From: Spinellus fusiger
Taxonomy: Eukaryota; Mucoromycota; Mucoromycetes; Mucorales; Phycomycetaceae
Direction: 5' to 3'
DNA length: 64,000 bases
NCBI GenBank assembly: GCA_025094145.1
Contig: JALLLS010000063.1
Span: 124,001 to 188,000 of the forward strand
Positions 33,413 through 46,212 of this stretch are shown piece after piece. How positions within the stretch are numbered: the first letter of the stretch is position 1; each line of letters opens with the position of its first letter. The notes below the pieces were generated by a model. That model ran no database searches and was not told where the DNA came from. It saw only the letters and a list, made by a program, of their open reading frames with translations. The translations under genes were made by a program, and so were the position numbers.

Positions 33413-34160
33413 CAAGAAGGAAGAATAGACAAAGTGTAAGAGGGGTTGAACTCACGCATTGATCAAGGGAAAGGGAGAAAGTCACAGTCACATTCTTCTC
33501 CCACTGAGTAAAGCAGGACGCTATAGCCTACTATCTTATAGTCTACTATCTTACACCATCTTGTGGTCGCATGGAGTGACTCTCCAAAGAACACTCTAAA
33601 GGGAGAAATGTATCCGCTCTTTATTCCTGTCTACTGAGTCTGTCCAAAGTCCTATTCCGCCTAAACAGTGAAAAAACACACACTTTATTAGCAGTAATCG
33701 TATGTGTGGTCTTTAGAGTGTAGTGAAATGTACTTCTTGGCAGTGGAGTGTCTATCTGCACAGTGGCTGCGGGTGGAGGATTTGCTTTGTTCTTTCTGTC
33801 TTTATTGACTAAGCATGTACATACATACACACACACTCTCTCTCTCTCTTTCTGATATGTGACCGCTGCTAAAGACAGAATAAAATAAAGTCCCTGGCAG
33901 TTCCTTACCACTTTGGTAGACTCCAACTTCACTCTTTAGTGACATCATGCGTCCTGTCATAAAACCTTCCAAGGTAGTGCAGCCATAATAAACACCATGT
34001 AACTTGGAATAGCCACTGTTAAACCCCAAAGAAGCGAGAAAAGTAGAATTGACGCAGCTAGAAAGACGCTACCGTTCATCATTTCGAACGCTAAGGTAGT
34101 CTCGAGCCACTTGCACACACACACACACACACACAATCTTACTCTTCTGCTATTGATATC
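33413..34160. other. Region upstream of FYV10 and the CHY gene
   Basis: Divergent promoter region of two oppositely oriented genes. Holds CT and (CA)n repeats (33836-33850, 34113-34134). On minus, 33957-34081 encodes a hydrophobic stretch (VFLAASILLFSLLWGLTVAI) that could be an exon of a small membrane protein, but no complete model can be built. The first exon of the CHY gene should also lie here. Confidence 0.4.
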
Positions 34161-36684
34161 AGAGAGACAGAGCAAGAAACAGTGGTACGCTTTCTAGTGC
34201 CTCCAAGTGACCCTGACTTTCCCTTTGACCTTGAAGCACTCCAACTCCAGCTAACGATTCCTGCACACTATCCAACAACCCAGTGTGCTCTTATGGTGAT
34301 GAATACAGATATTCCTAGGGGCATTGCATTGTAAGATGGACACACCGTAAGACTCTATGAAGAGTAAATAGCTCACACCTGTTAACTAGTCATTTGGAGC
34401 GTGGTTATGAAATATATGCGAACCAGCGCAAGAACAGTCTTGTTAGGCAAATGGATTGGTTGGATAAGAACATGGAGGCACTTTTACAACAACCACCTGT
34501 ACCTACTATGAAGTTTGTTGCTCATGGCACATCGTATAGTGAGGAAATTGTTGGAGGTGTGGCTGCGATAGATAAAGAGCTAGCCAGTCTTACACTCATT
34601 TCTGCACCTGCATTTGTGCCTACGTCTGCGTCTGTGCCTGTGCCTGTAGATGTGCCTGTACCAGCACCCACACCAGCACCCATACATAGTATCTCTTATA
34701 CAGCATCCCAGAGAGAAGAAGCAGGGAAAATGAGACAGCAGCAGATGAACCAACTCAATGCACGCTTCCGTAATTCTACTCAAAGGTGGTTATATTTTAT
34801 AGAGAAAGAAGGAATCTAATGTATGTCTATTAGAGAGAACAAAGATGGCACTATTGTTGAATTGTCCATGCCATTAACAGATTTCACTGTATCGAGTCAA
34901 TTGGGTGATCAGTTAAAGATAAAGTATTCTGTTCCCAAACTGTATCCTCTTGTTCCCTGTAGTATTGATGTGATCACCAATAACATTGCCAAGGTGTAAG
35001 TCTGTTTCTAGAGTGTTACCATCTAACCAATGGTGAATGTTATAGTGCAATCAACGTGGCATTTGATATTCATGTTAAGAGTACAGATCAGTCTTTGTTT
35101 AGCCATCTCAATTGGCTTCATCATCATTTACCATCTATTCTCTCCGAGCCCATCCCCACAGCAGCACCCACATCCCTTTCTCCTTCTCTTTTGATTTCTC
35201 CTCCCATAGCCCCCACAGCAGCAGCAGCAGCAGCAGCAACAACAACAACAATAACAACAACAGCAACAGCAACAGCAAATATCTTGACAGACACCCTTCC
35301 CTCAGACAGGGAGAGTCGAGTGATCTATGTGTCACGCCCACAGCATTTATTTCAACAAGAAACATCCACCCAACAAGAAACATCCGCCAACACTCTACCA
35401 GAAGAATCTCCCCAACCACCACCACCTGTCCCATTGCCCAGCTCCAATTCTACAGTCAAAAAGGGCATTGCTATTCGACTCATAAACCCACAGTTGAAGA
35501 ACGTATCCCTCTTTCACTGCATCTCTCTTCGCTTGATAGTGAAATGTGCACGGTGCAGTGATACCACAGAAATAGAAAATATCCTACCAGAGAATGAATC
35601 CCCACACCAACAGAAGAAAGAACGCTGGACGACCTGCTCTACCTGCTCATCTATTCTTGGCGTCAAGTTCATTGGAGGTAGGTCCATGCTCTGATCCCAA
35701 ATAGACTCATCTTCTTCCTTTAGACCTCATGCATGAGAATGCCACTATAGCAGGATACTTGCAATTGGCAGGATGTACACCCTTTGACATTCTCCATTCC
35801 TCTTTTCTTGGTACTTGTTGTAAATGCATGGAAGATATCCAGTCACCAGTACGCATGGCCCCCAACCACCAGCCCATCTCTCTTTTCTGCTTCCATTGCC
35901 ATACTAAAATGACCATCTGTCTTGGAGACTACAAGTTTGTTGCTATAGGTGAGGGTGGTGAAAGGCTAAAGGCAGACCAACAGCAGGTCATGAAGCTCAA
36001 ATCCAAGAAGAAAACAAAGGAGGACCTGCTTACAGTAGGTCAACCCCTTCCTCACCAGGGGACCTGCCAACATTACAAAAAGTCAAAGCGCTGGTTCCGT
36101 TTTTCGTGCTGTCATAGGCTTTACATGTGTGATCACTGTCATGATGCCCAACAGGACCACCCGTATGAGTTGGCAAAGCGTCACGTCTGTGGTTTATGTT
36201 CACGGGAGCAGCCCATAGGTCCAATGTGCCCGTGTGGCCATGTCTTTGAACGTGATCATCAAAGAAGCGCGTTTTGGGAGGGTGGACAAGGTATCCGCGA
36301 CAAGACAGCCATGAGTCGCAAGGTAAATGCACAAGACAAGGTTTGACAACCACTAAAATACTTTTTTCTCCCTTGTATATATTTATATATTTATATATTT
36401 ATATATTTATATGTATATGTATGTATCTACATATGCACATATCAACATTTGTATATCCGTGTGTCTATGTATCTTAACATATATACCCATGTACACACCT
36501 CTGTCTAATAACCATGTCTATACTTTTATCTATACTTTTATCTATACTTTTATCTAATGATCCAACTCTCTACCTAACTATCTGCTCTCAGGATGCACAT
36601 AAACACAAGGGCAAGGCAAAGACTCATTCCAAGAAGCAAGAGCGTGTCGGAGTAGCCGGTAAAGAAAAGCATATCCAGGAATAA
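34161..36684 (+). CDS. CHY zinc-finger protein, first exon not resolved
   Basis: Exons 34161-34330, 34390-34785, 34834-34995, 35046-35677, 35724-36322 and 36592-36684 join in frame; a 5' exon with the ATG is missing from the model. The beginning (VVRFLVPPSDPDFPFDLEAL, AHYPTTQCAL, DIPRGIAFHLERGYE) resembles the RWD-like N-terminus of long fungal CHY proteins. Low-complexity Pro/Val and Ala/Thr linkers follow, then paired CxxC motifs (CARC, CSTC, CCKC, CFHC). The CHY domain has GTCQHYKKSKRWFRFSCC, YMCDHCHDAQQDHPYELAKR, HVCGLCSREQPIGPMC and CPCGHVF, with the full set of Cys/His zinc ligands. The C-terminus is Lys-rich. Function is not established in this family; zinc binding is certain, RNA or ubiquitin links are speculation. 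Intron 5 (269 nt) is AT-repeat-rich. Confidence 0.85.
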
Positions 36685-36934
36685 AAAACAATAAAAGGTC
36701 TGTGTGCCAAAAAGTATCCCTTGTTATTAATCCTAAAAAATAAAAGGGGGGAGGGAGGGAGGGAGAAGAAGGGGAAGAGGAACGATAGAAGAGGAAAAGA
36801 AGAAAAAACCAGAATGCTTTTTTCAAGTAAATAAACTAAAGTAGTATGCCTTTTTTTGCTTATTCTTTTTTAGACTTTTGAATTGTTTTCATGTAGATCT
36901 CCAATGACTAGATAGGAAAGCATGGAAATATAAG

Positions 36935-36937
36935 TAT

Positions 36938-36976
<39 letters not shown>

Positions 36977-36979
36977 TTT
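36935..36979 (+). repeat. (TTTA)n microsatellite
   Basis: About 11 uninterrupted TTTA units. Confidence 0.95.
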
Positions 36980-37664
36980 GCCTATAAATATATCTCTAAA
37001 TAGATAGATAGAAAGAAAGACATACATACATATGCATACTCTATCCTGAAAAAGAAGAAAGAAAACCCGCCTCTACTTCCATCTTTCAATCCACTGACAC
37101 TGCCATAAATATATATAGATGGATGTAGAAATACATAAACACATGAAAAGAATAGGCAAGGAAGACAGATGCATTGGCTTGTAAACATTTAAATGTAAAA
37201 ACACATAGCTATGGATCCGTAGGGATATTGACCTATAGTTTCCTATCCACACACACACATTTATATACATTTATAAATACATAAATACATAAGTATATAC
37301 GTATATACTATTCTACACACATACATTCATACATACATACATACATCTATAAATATATACTATTCTACACTTATATCTACACACATTAATAATGATGAAA
37401 TCACACAATTACAAAAGTAAAATAAGAGGGGCTCCATGTTCTTGAGACTTATGGCATGATTGCATGCACATAATTTTTTATCATTCATGCATTTAAACAT
37501 ATATAATACACTTAGAGTGGAATGCATAATGCTAATATTTTTAATACCGAGCATTGGACACAGAGGCTGCTAAAATAATTCCCTCTCCAGTCCAACTCAA
37601 ATTGCATTTTACTTTCATACTAAAGATCAATTGAATACGTCAATGAACTAATACATAGAGATAT

Positions 37665-37720
37665 ACACCTATACACCTATACACCTATACACCTATACAC
37701 CTATACACCTATACACCTAT
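37665..37720 (+). repeat. (ACACCTAT)7 tandem repeat
   Basis: Seven head-to-tail copies of an 8-bp unit. Confidence 0.95.
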
Positions 37721-38046
37721 ATACATACACTTATACATCTACACACAAATACCCTTGTCATCCAATCCATCGACCAATTTATAGATAGACACACGGATAA
37801 ATAGACCCTTTAATAAATCAATTGATCGTTTGTTAAATCTACTGCTTCTTCCAGGGCACACAAGAAATAAGCGGGCTTCTTTTAATGCAATAAGGCCTTT
37901 TTTTTTTTTTTCAATTCAAATTTCAACATTCCCCGCACACTTGCACTCTTTATTTCTGCCACCCCCGCCTTCCCTCTTCCTTCTTCCTTCTTCCTTCTCT
38001 CTCATTTTTCCCTAATTTCCCTCTTTCCCTAGCTGTCCCCCCTCCC

Positions 38047-39431
38047 ATGACAAGCGACCCTGCCATTCATAGTCCACAGTCTCAGGGCACCAACAATTCA
38101 GCAGACACTCGCATACACCCTCTCTCGCCTTCCCTTTCCCATCCTGGCAATGAACAGAGCTCGCCTCTATTACAGCATATCTCTGACGACGTAACAACCA
38201 TCTTTGTGGTGGGATTTCCGGAAGATATGCAAGAAAGAGAATTCCAGAACATGTTTACCTTTTCTCGGGGATTTGAGGCAGCATCCTTAAAGTGGTACTG
38301 CAAAGAAGGCGAAGAAGAAGGTCCCAGTGCCAGTCTACTGAGTGTGGCGGGAAAAAAGCAAATGGTATGCATCTATAGATATCGCTATAAAAAAAACAAT
38401 GTCACTAGAGAATAGCAGCTACAGAGAATCCCATGCTGATGGCTGATCACTATGAATAGATTGGCTTTGCTAGGTTCCATACTCGGTTTGAGGCACTGGA
38501 AGCAGTCGAAGTCCTGACTGGTAAAAGAGTAGACATCGAGAAAGGACAAACACTAAAGGCAGAGATGGCAAAAAAGAACCTGCATGTAAATCGAGTGTCT
38601 GTCAGTGCCAACAACACCCTCCTGGCAGACAATCCATGGAAAAAAGACTATGACATCTTCTTGCCCTTGCCAAGTGATCTCTTGTCGCCTTCTGCTGATT
38701 ACAAAAATGATCCTTTCTTAGCAGACTTGGGTACAAGACCATCGACACCCGTGTTCAGTGACACATTCTTTGGGTTGCGTTCACAATCATTTGATGTACG
38801 TAGTCCAAGTGCATTTGGGATGCCTGCTCGAGCCTTTAGCCTTTATCCACCCGCACGCAAATCATTGCCGTGTATAGAAGACGAAACATTCAACTATCTT
38901 TCCAAATCAACACCTCTTTTGCAGGACCATAACAATCTAAACCATGGAGTATCCTACTTTGGAGACAATGATTATCTTTCTACCCGGCTTGGTTCCTTTT
39001 CTCTTGCTAGCTCTGGAGACTATGGCAATCACAGACCTCCTCTAAACACCTTAGTTGTAACAGGCAATCCAGCCGATCAAAACCCGCCCTGCAATACGTT
39101 GTACGTCGGCAATTTACCACCCAGCACGAGCGAAGAAGAACTCCGTCAGCTCTTCAATCAATGCTCCGGGTACAAGCGAATGTGTTTCCGTAACAAACCC
39201 CAGGGCCCAATGTGCTTTGTAGAGTTTGAAGATGTGGTGTATGCAACTCAGGCATTGTCAGAACTCCAGGGAAAATCACTTTCTAATTCTGTCAAGGGCG
39301 GCATTCGACTCTCATTTAGCAAAAACCCACTCTTTACCAAACCAAACAAGGACAGTCTGCCTTTCTACCACAAGCAGCTCAGGATGCCTGTCTTGGATCG
39401 TAAAGAACTCTTCTTTGATCCTCAGCTTTAA
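38047..39431 (+). CDS. WHI3: Whi3/Scw1-like RNA-binding protein with two RRMs
   Basis: Cytoplasmic mRNA-binding regulator; yeast Whi3 restrains G1 cyclin mRNA and S. pombe Scw1 affects cell wall and septation. Exons 38047-38364 and 38460-39431 give 429 aa. RRM1 (about 48-150) has [20 protein letters not shown] and, after the intron, [21 protein letters not shown]. The middle is Ser/Pro/Phe-rich, likely disordered. RRM2 (about 316-396) has [38 protein letters not shown] and [10 protein letters not shown], the typical Whi3-family second RRM with its LSFSKNPL end. The intron falls within RRM1 before RNP1. No polyQ region, unlike yeast Whi3. The name is by family; orthology is inferred. Confidence 0.9.
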
Positions 39432-42400
39432 TTTCTCACTCTGTAGTCATTGTAACATCAAGTCCTGGACGGCTTGTTTATTCGCATTCTCTCTTTTTCT
39501 GTTTTCATGTTTTCTTTCTTTTTTCTTTTTTCCTTCTCTATTCTTGCTTGTGAAGATCATCTTTCTTTTTGCACTCTTTCATAATATCTAGACAATGATA
39601 GTAGTGTGTTTCTGTGTGGAAGAAGAAAAAGGAAAAGAACTTTTTCCTACCACTACTACCACTAACCTACACATTTCTTTATTTTTATTCGTATTCGTAT
39701 TATTATTACTATTACTATTATTATTATTATTCCTTGTCCTTAAAGCATACAGTTTCCTTCAATGAATAAAAATTAGTAACCTTATGTTGCACATAAACAC
39801 CCTTTACACATCAGATCTTTGCTTTTTGTGTGTTCTAAACATACATCCATGGCATGTACACATTCAATGGTAGGCACAAATACAATGTATCAACTCTCAA
39901 ATTGATCTTGATCGAATAGAAAGATGGTGCTACTGCCTCACTTATCCCTTGTAGAAAAAATCTATCTACACTAGTACTAACTGTAAAAAGGCATGGAATA
40001 TTGGAACATGGTAACACTTGTCATTGAAGGATTGATTCTTATTTTTTTCCAACTACTAAAATAAACGTGTGCCACTCACTAAAGAGAAAAGGCAATGCAT
40101 TCTCCTTTTTTTTCTTTTTCTTTTTCTTTTTTTTTGCTTTCCATCTTTTAGTCACTTGCATTTTCCTTTGTGTTGAGTTTCAAGCTACTCTACTCTAGTC
40201 AGTAAAAGATAAAGATAAAACCAGAATAACCTTTGCTTTTCTAGAGAGAGAAAAGAGAGAGTACTTTACAATCTTTATTTTTTAATTTTTTAATTTTTTT
40301 TAATTTTCTTGGAATGTCTAAAGTGAAGGGATGGATAGTGGCTCTTTATTATTATTATATATAAATATAAATTAAGAGTTGATGTCATATTCTACACTAT
40401 TATAATCTATACTAACATTAGAGCAGTTGCATAAGGATTGAAATGCCATCTTTATTCTTGCTGTAGTTTCTTTCTTTTTTGGGGTATTTTTCTTGATGCT
40501 ATAGAACAGTTGAATTGAGTATACAATCTATGCCATGTCGTTCCATTTACATTTATCATGGATTCAGGATGGAATAGATAACAGTGTCAATCAATGAATA
40601 GAGATAGTATGTGTATAAGATGGGCATTGTTTGTTTGTTTGTTTGTGATTTTGGCCCGATCAAATATTGCCAGAAACAAAACTCTATCTGTAAAAGATAG
40701 AAATCTGGATAAAGTAAAAGGGTTGTATTCTATTTCTCATAAGGTATGAGTTATAAGCCTATGCTTCCATAATAAAAGTGTTTTTCTTCTACCTCACTAT
40801 TATAATCTATTATGATGAAAAAATTGGAATAGTCTCTTGGAGGGATGGAAAGTCCAAACGGTAGCTAGAGTCCAAACAATAGAATAGAACGCTCTATGGA
40901 TAAAAGTGAAAAACACACTTATTCAAACTCTAATGTAGATGCATTGCTGCTGAATTATTTGTATTACTTTACAGGGGGAAGAAAGGGTATTCATTTATAT
41001 TCATTTATATTCATTTTCTTTTAAATAATATACCTTGTTCTATATAGATAGCCATTTCAGAATGGAAACATTAATATCAAAGAATGTCTTGAAATAAAAG
41101 CATCACTAGTGAGCACTGCTTTCTTTTTGTTGGATACCAATTCAATTTCGGCATTTCATCGTTTATTGATCATTGACTTGTGTTAGTGTTATACACAAAC
41201 AGTTTCATTGTTATTCATGACCAAGTATTATAAATATAACAACTGATTCTTTTAATAATAATAAAAAAGAATCTCTAATAGGATGAGGGAGAATAAGGAA
41301 ACTTTAAAATAGACAAAAGTAGTTTATGCCTTGGAGATAAACAAAAGAGGCTAGACACTACAGTGTGCTCTTATTACTATTGTTTTGATATTGAACATTG
41401 GATATAGGATACTTGTGGCAATACTATAAGTAGGTAGATCGATGTGTTGAATATTTTCTTGGATTGATAACAAGAAATAAAACGTGTTTAAACACTATCA
41501 TCAACCCAATCTTTAATAGCCATTCATAGAACATTCTTATGAGCTGTAATTCCTCTGAAACAAAGGGAAAATGGACTAGAATCAAGTACAACATATAAAC
41601 AGTAGAATAAACACTGTTAAAGTATAAATTGATTCATCTCAGGTGGCACTTATACAAAGGATTAAGATAATAGAGCAGTGATATATATATAAGAGGAATC
41701 AAGGACCTTAACTCTACAAAAAGAACTATTTTTATTTTGAATCTGTACAGATATTACTTATCCTATAGAGTACTTAAGAATACTACTGCTACTACTGCTA
41801 CTAATAGTATTGAACAAGTAGACAAAAGTCTAAAGGAATTCAAAACTCAAATGTTGATAAATGTACAACTAAAAATAATAACTATAAATACGCATCATTT
41901 CATAGTTCAATGTTTTTACTAAAAAGCAAAAAGTAGTCAGATTACTTATTTTGTGCTATTTTTGTCACGCTCGTCTTCTACTGAAGTTGATAAAGAATGC
42001 CATAGACTCATAACTATTTGATACTTAATAACTGGTCTCGACTGTGGTCTTGCTATAGAATACATGTAATGTAATTAGTACAAGTGTCGGATATTCCCCA
42101 TCTATAGATCCACTCGGATGTCACCTTGTTAGTATCTCCATAGTTGTCTGTGTCAAAGTATGCATTCTTTTTTCTCATTATCAAACTAGGCTGTTTATGA
42201 TCAAACAGTTTATACTCAAGCATAAACTCAGTTTTATTGCCTCTGGCCTGCATAGGAATCGATCCAATACACTCAAGGTAATAATGAACATTCTAATATT
42301 GATGTGATAAGTCCATAATGAACCTGTTATTAAGTCAATAATTCTAAATAAAAAGAATAAGTGAATGAATGAAATAATTGGAAGGACGTGTGCTTTAATT

Positions 42401-42942
42401 ATGAACCTATCTCTGGCTATACTTACGACTGTTTAGCTAATTTTGTGTCCAGGCATTAAGGATTGGCAATGATATTCATAGAAACCCTTTCCTATCTCTA
42501 TGCTATTCTATTCAGCTCTACTATAGAGAAGTGGACTTTCAGTTGATGTCGTGAGGTGTACCTTTTTGTTTTAAACAAAAATTGTATTAAGAGAACCATT
42601 AACTTAGATATCTATCATTTGGAGGAGGAGGAAAAAAGAATACCATCTCATCCAAAGCTCAAAGGCATATGCTATCATGAGTTTATACATTTAGACATAG
42701 GCAGGAAGAGACAGTGAAGTTGATCTTTAACCTACTGCACACCTTACTATGTATATTTTATTTATAATAGACCTTTGATATAAATAAGGGTTTTCTAGAC
42801 TATTTATTGAATAAATTCCATTTATCACTGTCTTTTTCTTCATTCATAGAGAAAAAGAACAGCAAATGAAAAATTGTCAACTCCTGGAATACTCTGTTGG
42901 GCATATTTTATTTGTAACGACATTATTTTATGACTGGAAATA
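39432..42942. other. Long gene-poor region
   Basis: About 3.5 kb, AT-rich, with homopolymer and ATT-type runs (39695-39731, 40100-40135, 40260-40310). The only coding-like piece is on minus at 42080-42265 (MQARGNKTEFMLEYKLFDHK, then charged sequence and EWIYRWG). It has amino-acid-like composition but no start, partner exons or known relative, and may be a dead exon. Confidence 0.45.
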
Positions 42943-44290
42943 TAGTCACACCCAATTGAATTTAATACTTGCCTAAATTTTAATAAAATAATACTTTCTT
43001 TTTTGCATAAAATTCTTACTCTTTATAAATAGTGTTAAACCAACACAACCTGTCAAATAGATAGTCAGAAACTCACAATCGTGGAGAATAGAACAAGAGA
43101 AAAGATAGAAGATGATGGGGGCATTTATTACCTGTTGAAAGCTGGATTAAAATTGACTGTGATTGCGAGTGTAATTGAGATGAATAAGCCCGCAGTTCAA
43201 AATAGTGTCAGAAACATCAAAGAACGTGGGTCACCATTGTGTTTAAAGAGTCATGGAAAACTTAAAAAAAGTGAATGAGAAGGACTTCAGACACGTAGAA
43301 AAGGTCGTTAGAAAGGGTTCATTTGCCTCCATAGAATCAGCTGAAATTGGAAATGTTGAGGATTCAGGTGGATGTATGTAGAAACACCATTATCAGTTAC
43401 TGCAATCAGTTAGGGTTTGGATCTTTTTATGTAGATCACAAGCCAGCCTTGACTGAAAAATACACAAAGAGAAACAGCTTTGTTGGGCTAAGGAACATGC
43501 CAGTTGGACAAGTGATCAGTGGAGAGGTATCATTTAGTCTGATGAGTCAACATACATTATGAAAGGGAAGAATAGAGATGCCTGTGTCATTAAAATAGTT
43601 AGAGAGCATTATGATCCTAGTCATGTTGTTCCAACAACAAAGTTTGGTAGTTATAGTGTTATGCTTTGGAGCTGTGTTTGGGCAGGTGGATTTGGTACAT
43701 TAGTCTTTGTTGATAGTACTGTAAATCAAGACAAATATATCAATATTTTGGCTGGTGAGTTTCTTGTTTGGTTCATATAATTGCATCAGAAGAAGGATAA
43801 GGAGTTTCTATTACAAGAAGAGGGTGATAGATGTCATACTAGGGCCTATGCCAGATAGTGGAAAAGAGACGCATCAGATTAGGGGCTTTGAGCACTGGCC
43901 CGCACAAAGTCCTGACCTGAACTCAATTGACCATGTCTGGTGGGCTTTGGAAAGACGAATTAAATAAAGAATGGTATCTATTACCAATGTAGAAGGTTTG
44001 AATACTCTACTTGCAGAGGAGTGGGAGAGAGTTAATATTGAACTTGCACAACAACAAATTCAAAGTATGACTGACAGATATCAGATAATCGTTGATCCTA
44101 AAGGAGGCTATACAAAGTATTAATTCTTATTATTATTTTATTTTCTATAATTAAAGATGTTACGCTTTAGTATGCTTAAGTTTGAAGCTTATAGATCAAA
44201 CATAAAGTGTCTTATTTAATGTTGAACATATCCTAAATATTTCGTCCTGATATTTATTTTCACAAGTATTCAATTCAATTGGGTGTGCTG
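42943..44290 (+). mobile_element. Tc1-like element, family 3, full-length decayed copy
   Basis: Left end TAGTCACACCCAATTGAATT and right end with the inverse of CAGCACACCCAATTGAATTG, both flanked by TA (42941-42942 and 44291-44292). 1348 bp. The right 660 bp are almost identical to 5800-6456. Confidence 0.9.
43081..44122 (+). pseudogene. Tc1-type transposase pseudogene, family 3
   Basis: Shows an HTH-like start (YYLLKAGLKLTVIASVIEMN), a middle with GSYSVMLWSCVWAGGFGTLV and a DSTVNQDKYINILAGEF segment. The second Asp region (LLQEEGDRCHTRAY) and HWPAQSPDLNSIDHVWWALE follow, the last acidic residue being Asp in place of Glu (mariner-like). At least four frame changes and stops (about 43276, 43560, 43780 and 43965) break it. 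It ends with GGYTKY-stop. Confidence 0.87.
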
Positions 44291-45128
44291 TAGTATTATA
44301 CATTTTCTCAAAGTATGAAAACGTATGTTACTTAGTTATACTGTTTCTTGTTTTGGTTTTGGCTTTATATTAAAAGAAATAAACTACTATTTTCTTTCTT
44401 TTGTGTAGTGTCTGTTATGCAGTGCCTGTTGTGTCAAAGGACTGATGCTATAGATTCCTCGTGAGTACACTTGTTAATGGTTGATGTATATCTACCAATT
44501 TTATTCTGTAAACAATTTTGTAACACTAATTTATGGATCCATGGAGTAAGCAATAAAAGGAAAGGAAAGAGGATACCCTTTTTTTTAGTTACAATTAAAG
44601 TTGTTGGTCACTAGCACACTCCTGATCGGTCACTGATAAGCTTGCTACTTTCTAAGAAAGAAACATGAGCTTGGATTGCTATGTTAACCGTATTCATCTT
44701 AGAATAGATACGTTTTCTGTAAAATGGTCGTAAGGGTTCATAATATTATACAATGAGTGATCGCCTTTCTTTCTTCCTTTTCGAATAAATATCATTCGTC
44801 TTATTATCCTTGTCTTCTTCATCTTAGTATTCATAGCTAGTCTATACTGTTTCTATTATGACTGTTCCTATAAACAATTACTCTTTATAGAGAACCTGCA
44901 ATATAATTAATAGACATATCTCATGGTATTGCCAGGATCCATTTCATAAGAATAAACACTATTCTACCACGCTTATTCTACTTTACCAGGGCCATCTCAT
45001 ACATTAATCTATACTGTATCTATGTAAGGTGGTCTATCTATAAATCAACACAACACATCGAGTCCATCCTCTAAGGAATTTTCTCTTCCAACTTTTGATG
45101 CAGGGCCAAAATAATAAGTCAGGATACA

Positions 45129-45207
45129 TGTGCTGTGCTGTGCTGTGCTGTGCTGTGCTGTGCTGTGCTGTGATGTGATGTGATGTGCTGTGATGTGATG
45201 TGCTGTA
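45129..45207 (+). repeat. TGTGC/TGTGA pentamer repeat
   Basis: About 16 units of a 5-bp repeat, nine or so TGTGC followed by alternating TGTGA and TGTGC. Confidence 0.95.
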
Positions 45208-45838
45208 CTTTAATAATAATAAAAAGACTGTCCATTGCCTTTCTACCCAATCTTGCTTTCATATGTTTCATAATGGATGGGTTAGTGCTGGATGAATGGC
45301 AAAGACATGGGACATTGGTCATAATAGAATAAATAAAGCCTCTTCAGACAGGGTATTAAACATGGCCATGAAAAATTCAATGAACAACACACCTTTGGCT
45401 ATCCTACAACACATTCTATAAATACAAGAAGGTTGAAAATAAAGCACTTAAAATCCGGGGGTAATCCTTGGAGTATTGACTTAAATAAACCTTACTTTAT
45501 CTCAAATGTACCAATAGTATAGTCCCTTTTATGTTTTAGAAAGAGACTATGCAATAGAAGCAAGTCATACTTACATGGAAGAAATAGTCAACCCACTTCC
45601 ACCTAGTAGAATACGATACCTGCCATCTCTTTTACCATTTGATATCATTTGTTCTTGGCAGTGACCAACACTCCCTATTCTCTATTATATCACTTTACAC
45701 CTAGACTTTACAGGATGTATTCAGCATAATAACACTATAGATCAAAGGCCTAGAACCTATTTCTACACCATTCTCTTCCTTCTATCATCAAAGAATGAAG
45801 ATGAAAAGAAAAAGAGAAAAAAAGAACTCGCTCTTTCC

Positions 45839-45972
45839 AAACATCCACAAGAGCCTAGCAAGTATTGTTGGGAATGAAGGCTAAACCCCCATGACTGAGA
45901 TTTAAACATGGAATAGACCCTCCACACCCAATAATTGGCCGATACAATTGAGCTGTGAGAAACCTTTATGTA
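45839..45972 (-). other. Decayed tRNA-like or SINE-like segment
   Basis: On minus, CAGCTCAATTG resembles a pol III A box and TGTTTAAATCTC, about 45 bp on, resembles a B box. The 3' part ends CTTGTGGATGTTT, which also ends a segment on minus at 15107-15235 after TTTAAATCCCA. It does not fold into a clean cloverleaf by eye, so it is not a functional tRNA. Confidence 0.3.
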
Positions 45973-46212
45973 TTTTCCAGGACGATATACTCCATTACAA
46001 ATTTATTTAATTCTATTTGTATAAAATTGGAGTTGGAAAAGTAGAAAAGTAGAAGAGTAATGAAAAATGAAAAATGAAATAAAAACCACTGGTATTCTTT
46101 TCTACCTCTATCTCACTTATCTACCAAGCACCACTGTGGCCTTGTTTACTGCATAGACTATTGCTTGTTACAAAAGATAGACCAAAAAACATCGATTTCC
46201 TTCATCTTTATA

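Larger units (their letters stand above)
36685..38046. other. Intergenic, rich in microsatellites
   Basis: No gene. Contains GGGA repeats (36745-36765), (TTTA)n at 36935-36979, ACAT-type runs (37260-37345), an 8-bp repeat at 37665-37720 and a CT-rich promoter tract (37905-38035) before the WHI3-like ATG. Confidence 0.6.
44291..46212. other. Intergenic with satellite-like repeat and orphan exon
   Basis: No complete gene. An open, protein-like stretch at 45542-45664 on plus (RDYAIEASHTYMEEIVNPLP, ending SWQ-stop) follows a good splice acceptor (TTATGTTTTAG). Further upstream, 45362-45417 reads MKNSMNNTPLAILQHIL, F-box-like, before a stop. These may be remains of one dead gene. A tRNA-like segment lies at 45839-45972. 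Confidence 0.4.

Noticed and set aside
35112..35561. 149-codon Ser/Asn/His-rich ORF
   Set aside because: Out-of-frame shadow of the CHY gene exon over its repeat-rich linker; the other frame carries the conserved motifs.
36274..36477. 67-codon ORF running into TATATTT repeats
   Set aside because: Overlaps the CHY exon in another frame and then translates intron microsatellite.
37665..37720. Regular short repeats resembling a CRISPR array
   Set aside because: Units are 8 bp and head to tail without spacers, so this is an ordinary microsatellite. The same applies to 15001-15049 and 45129-45207.
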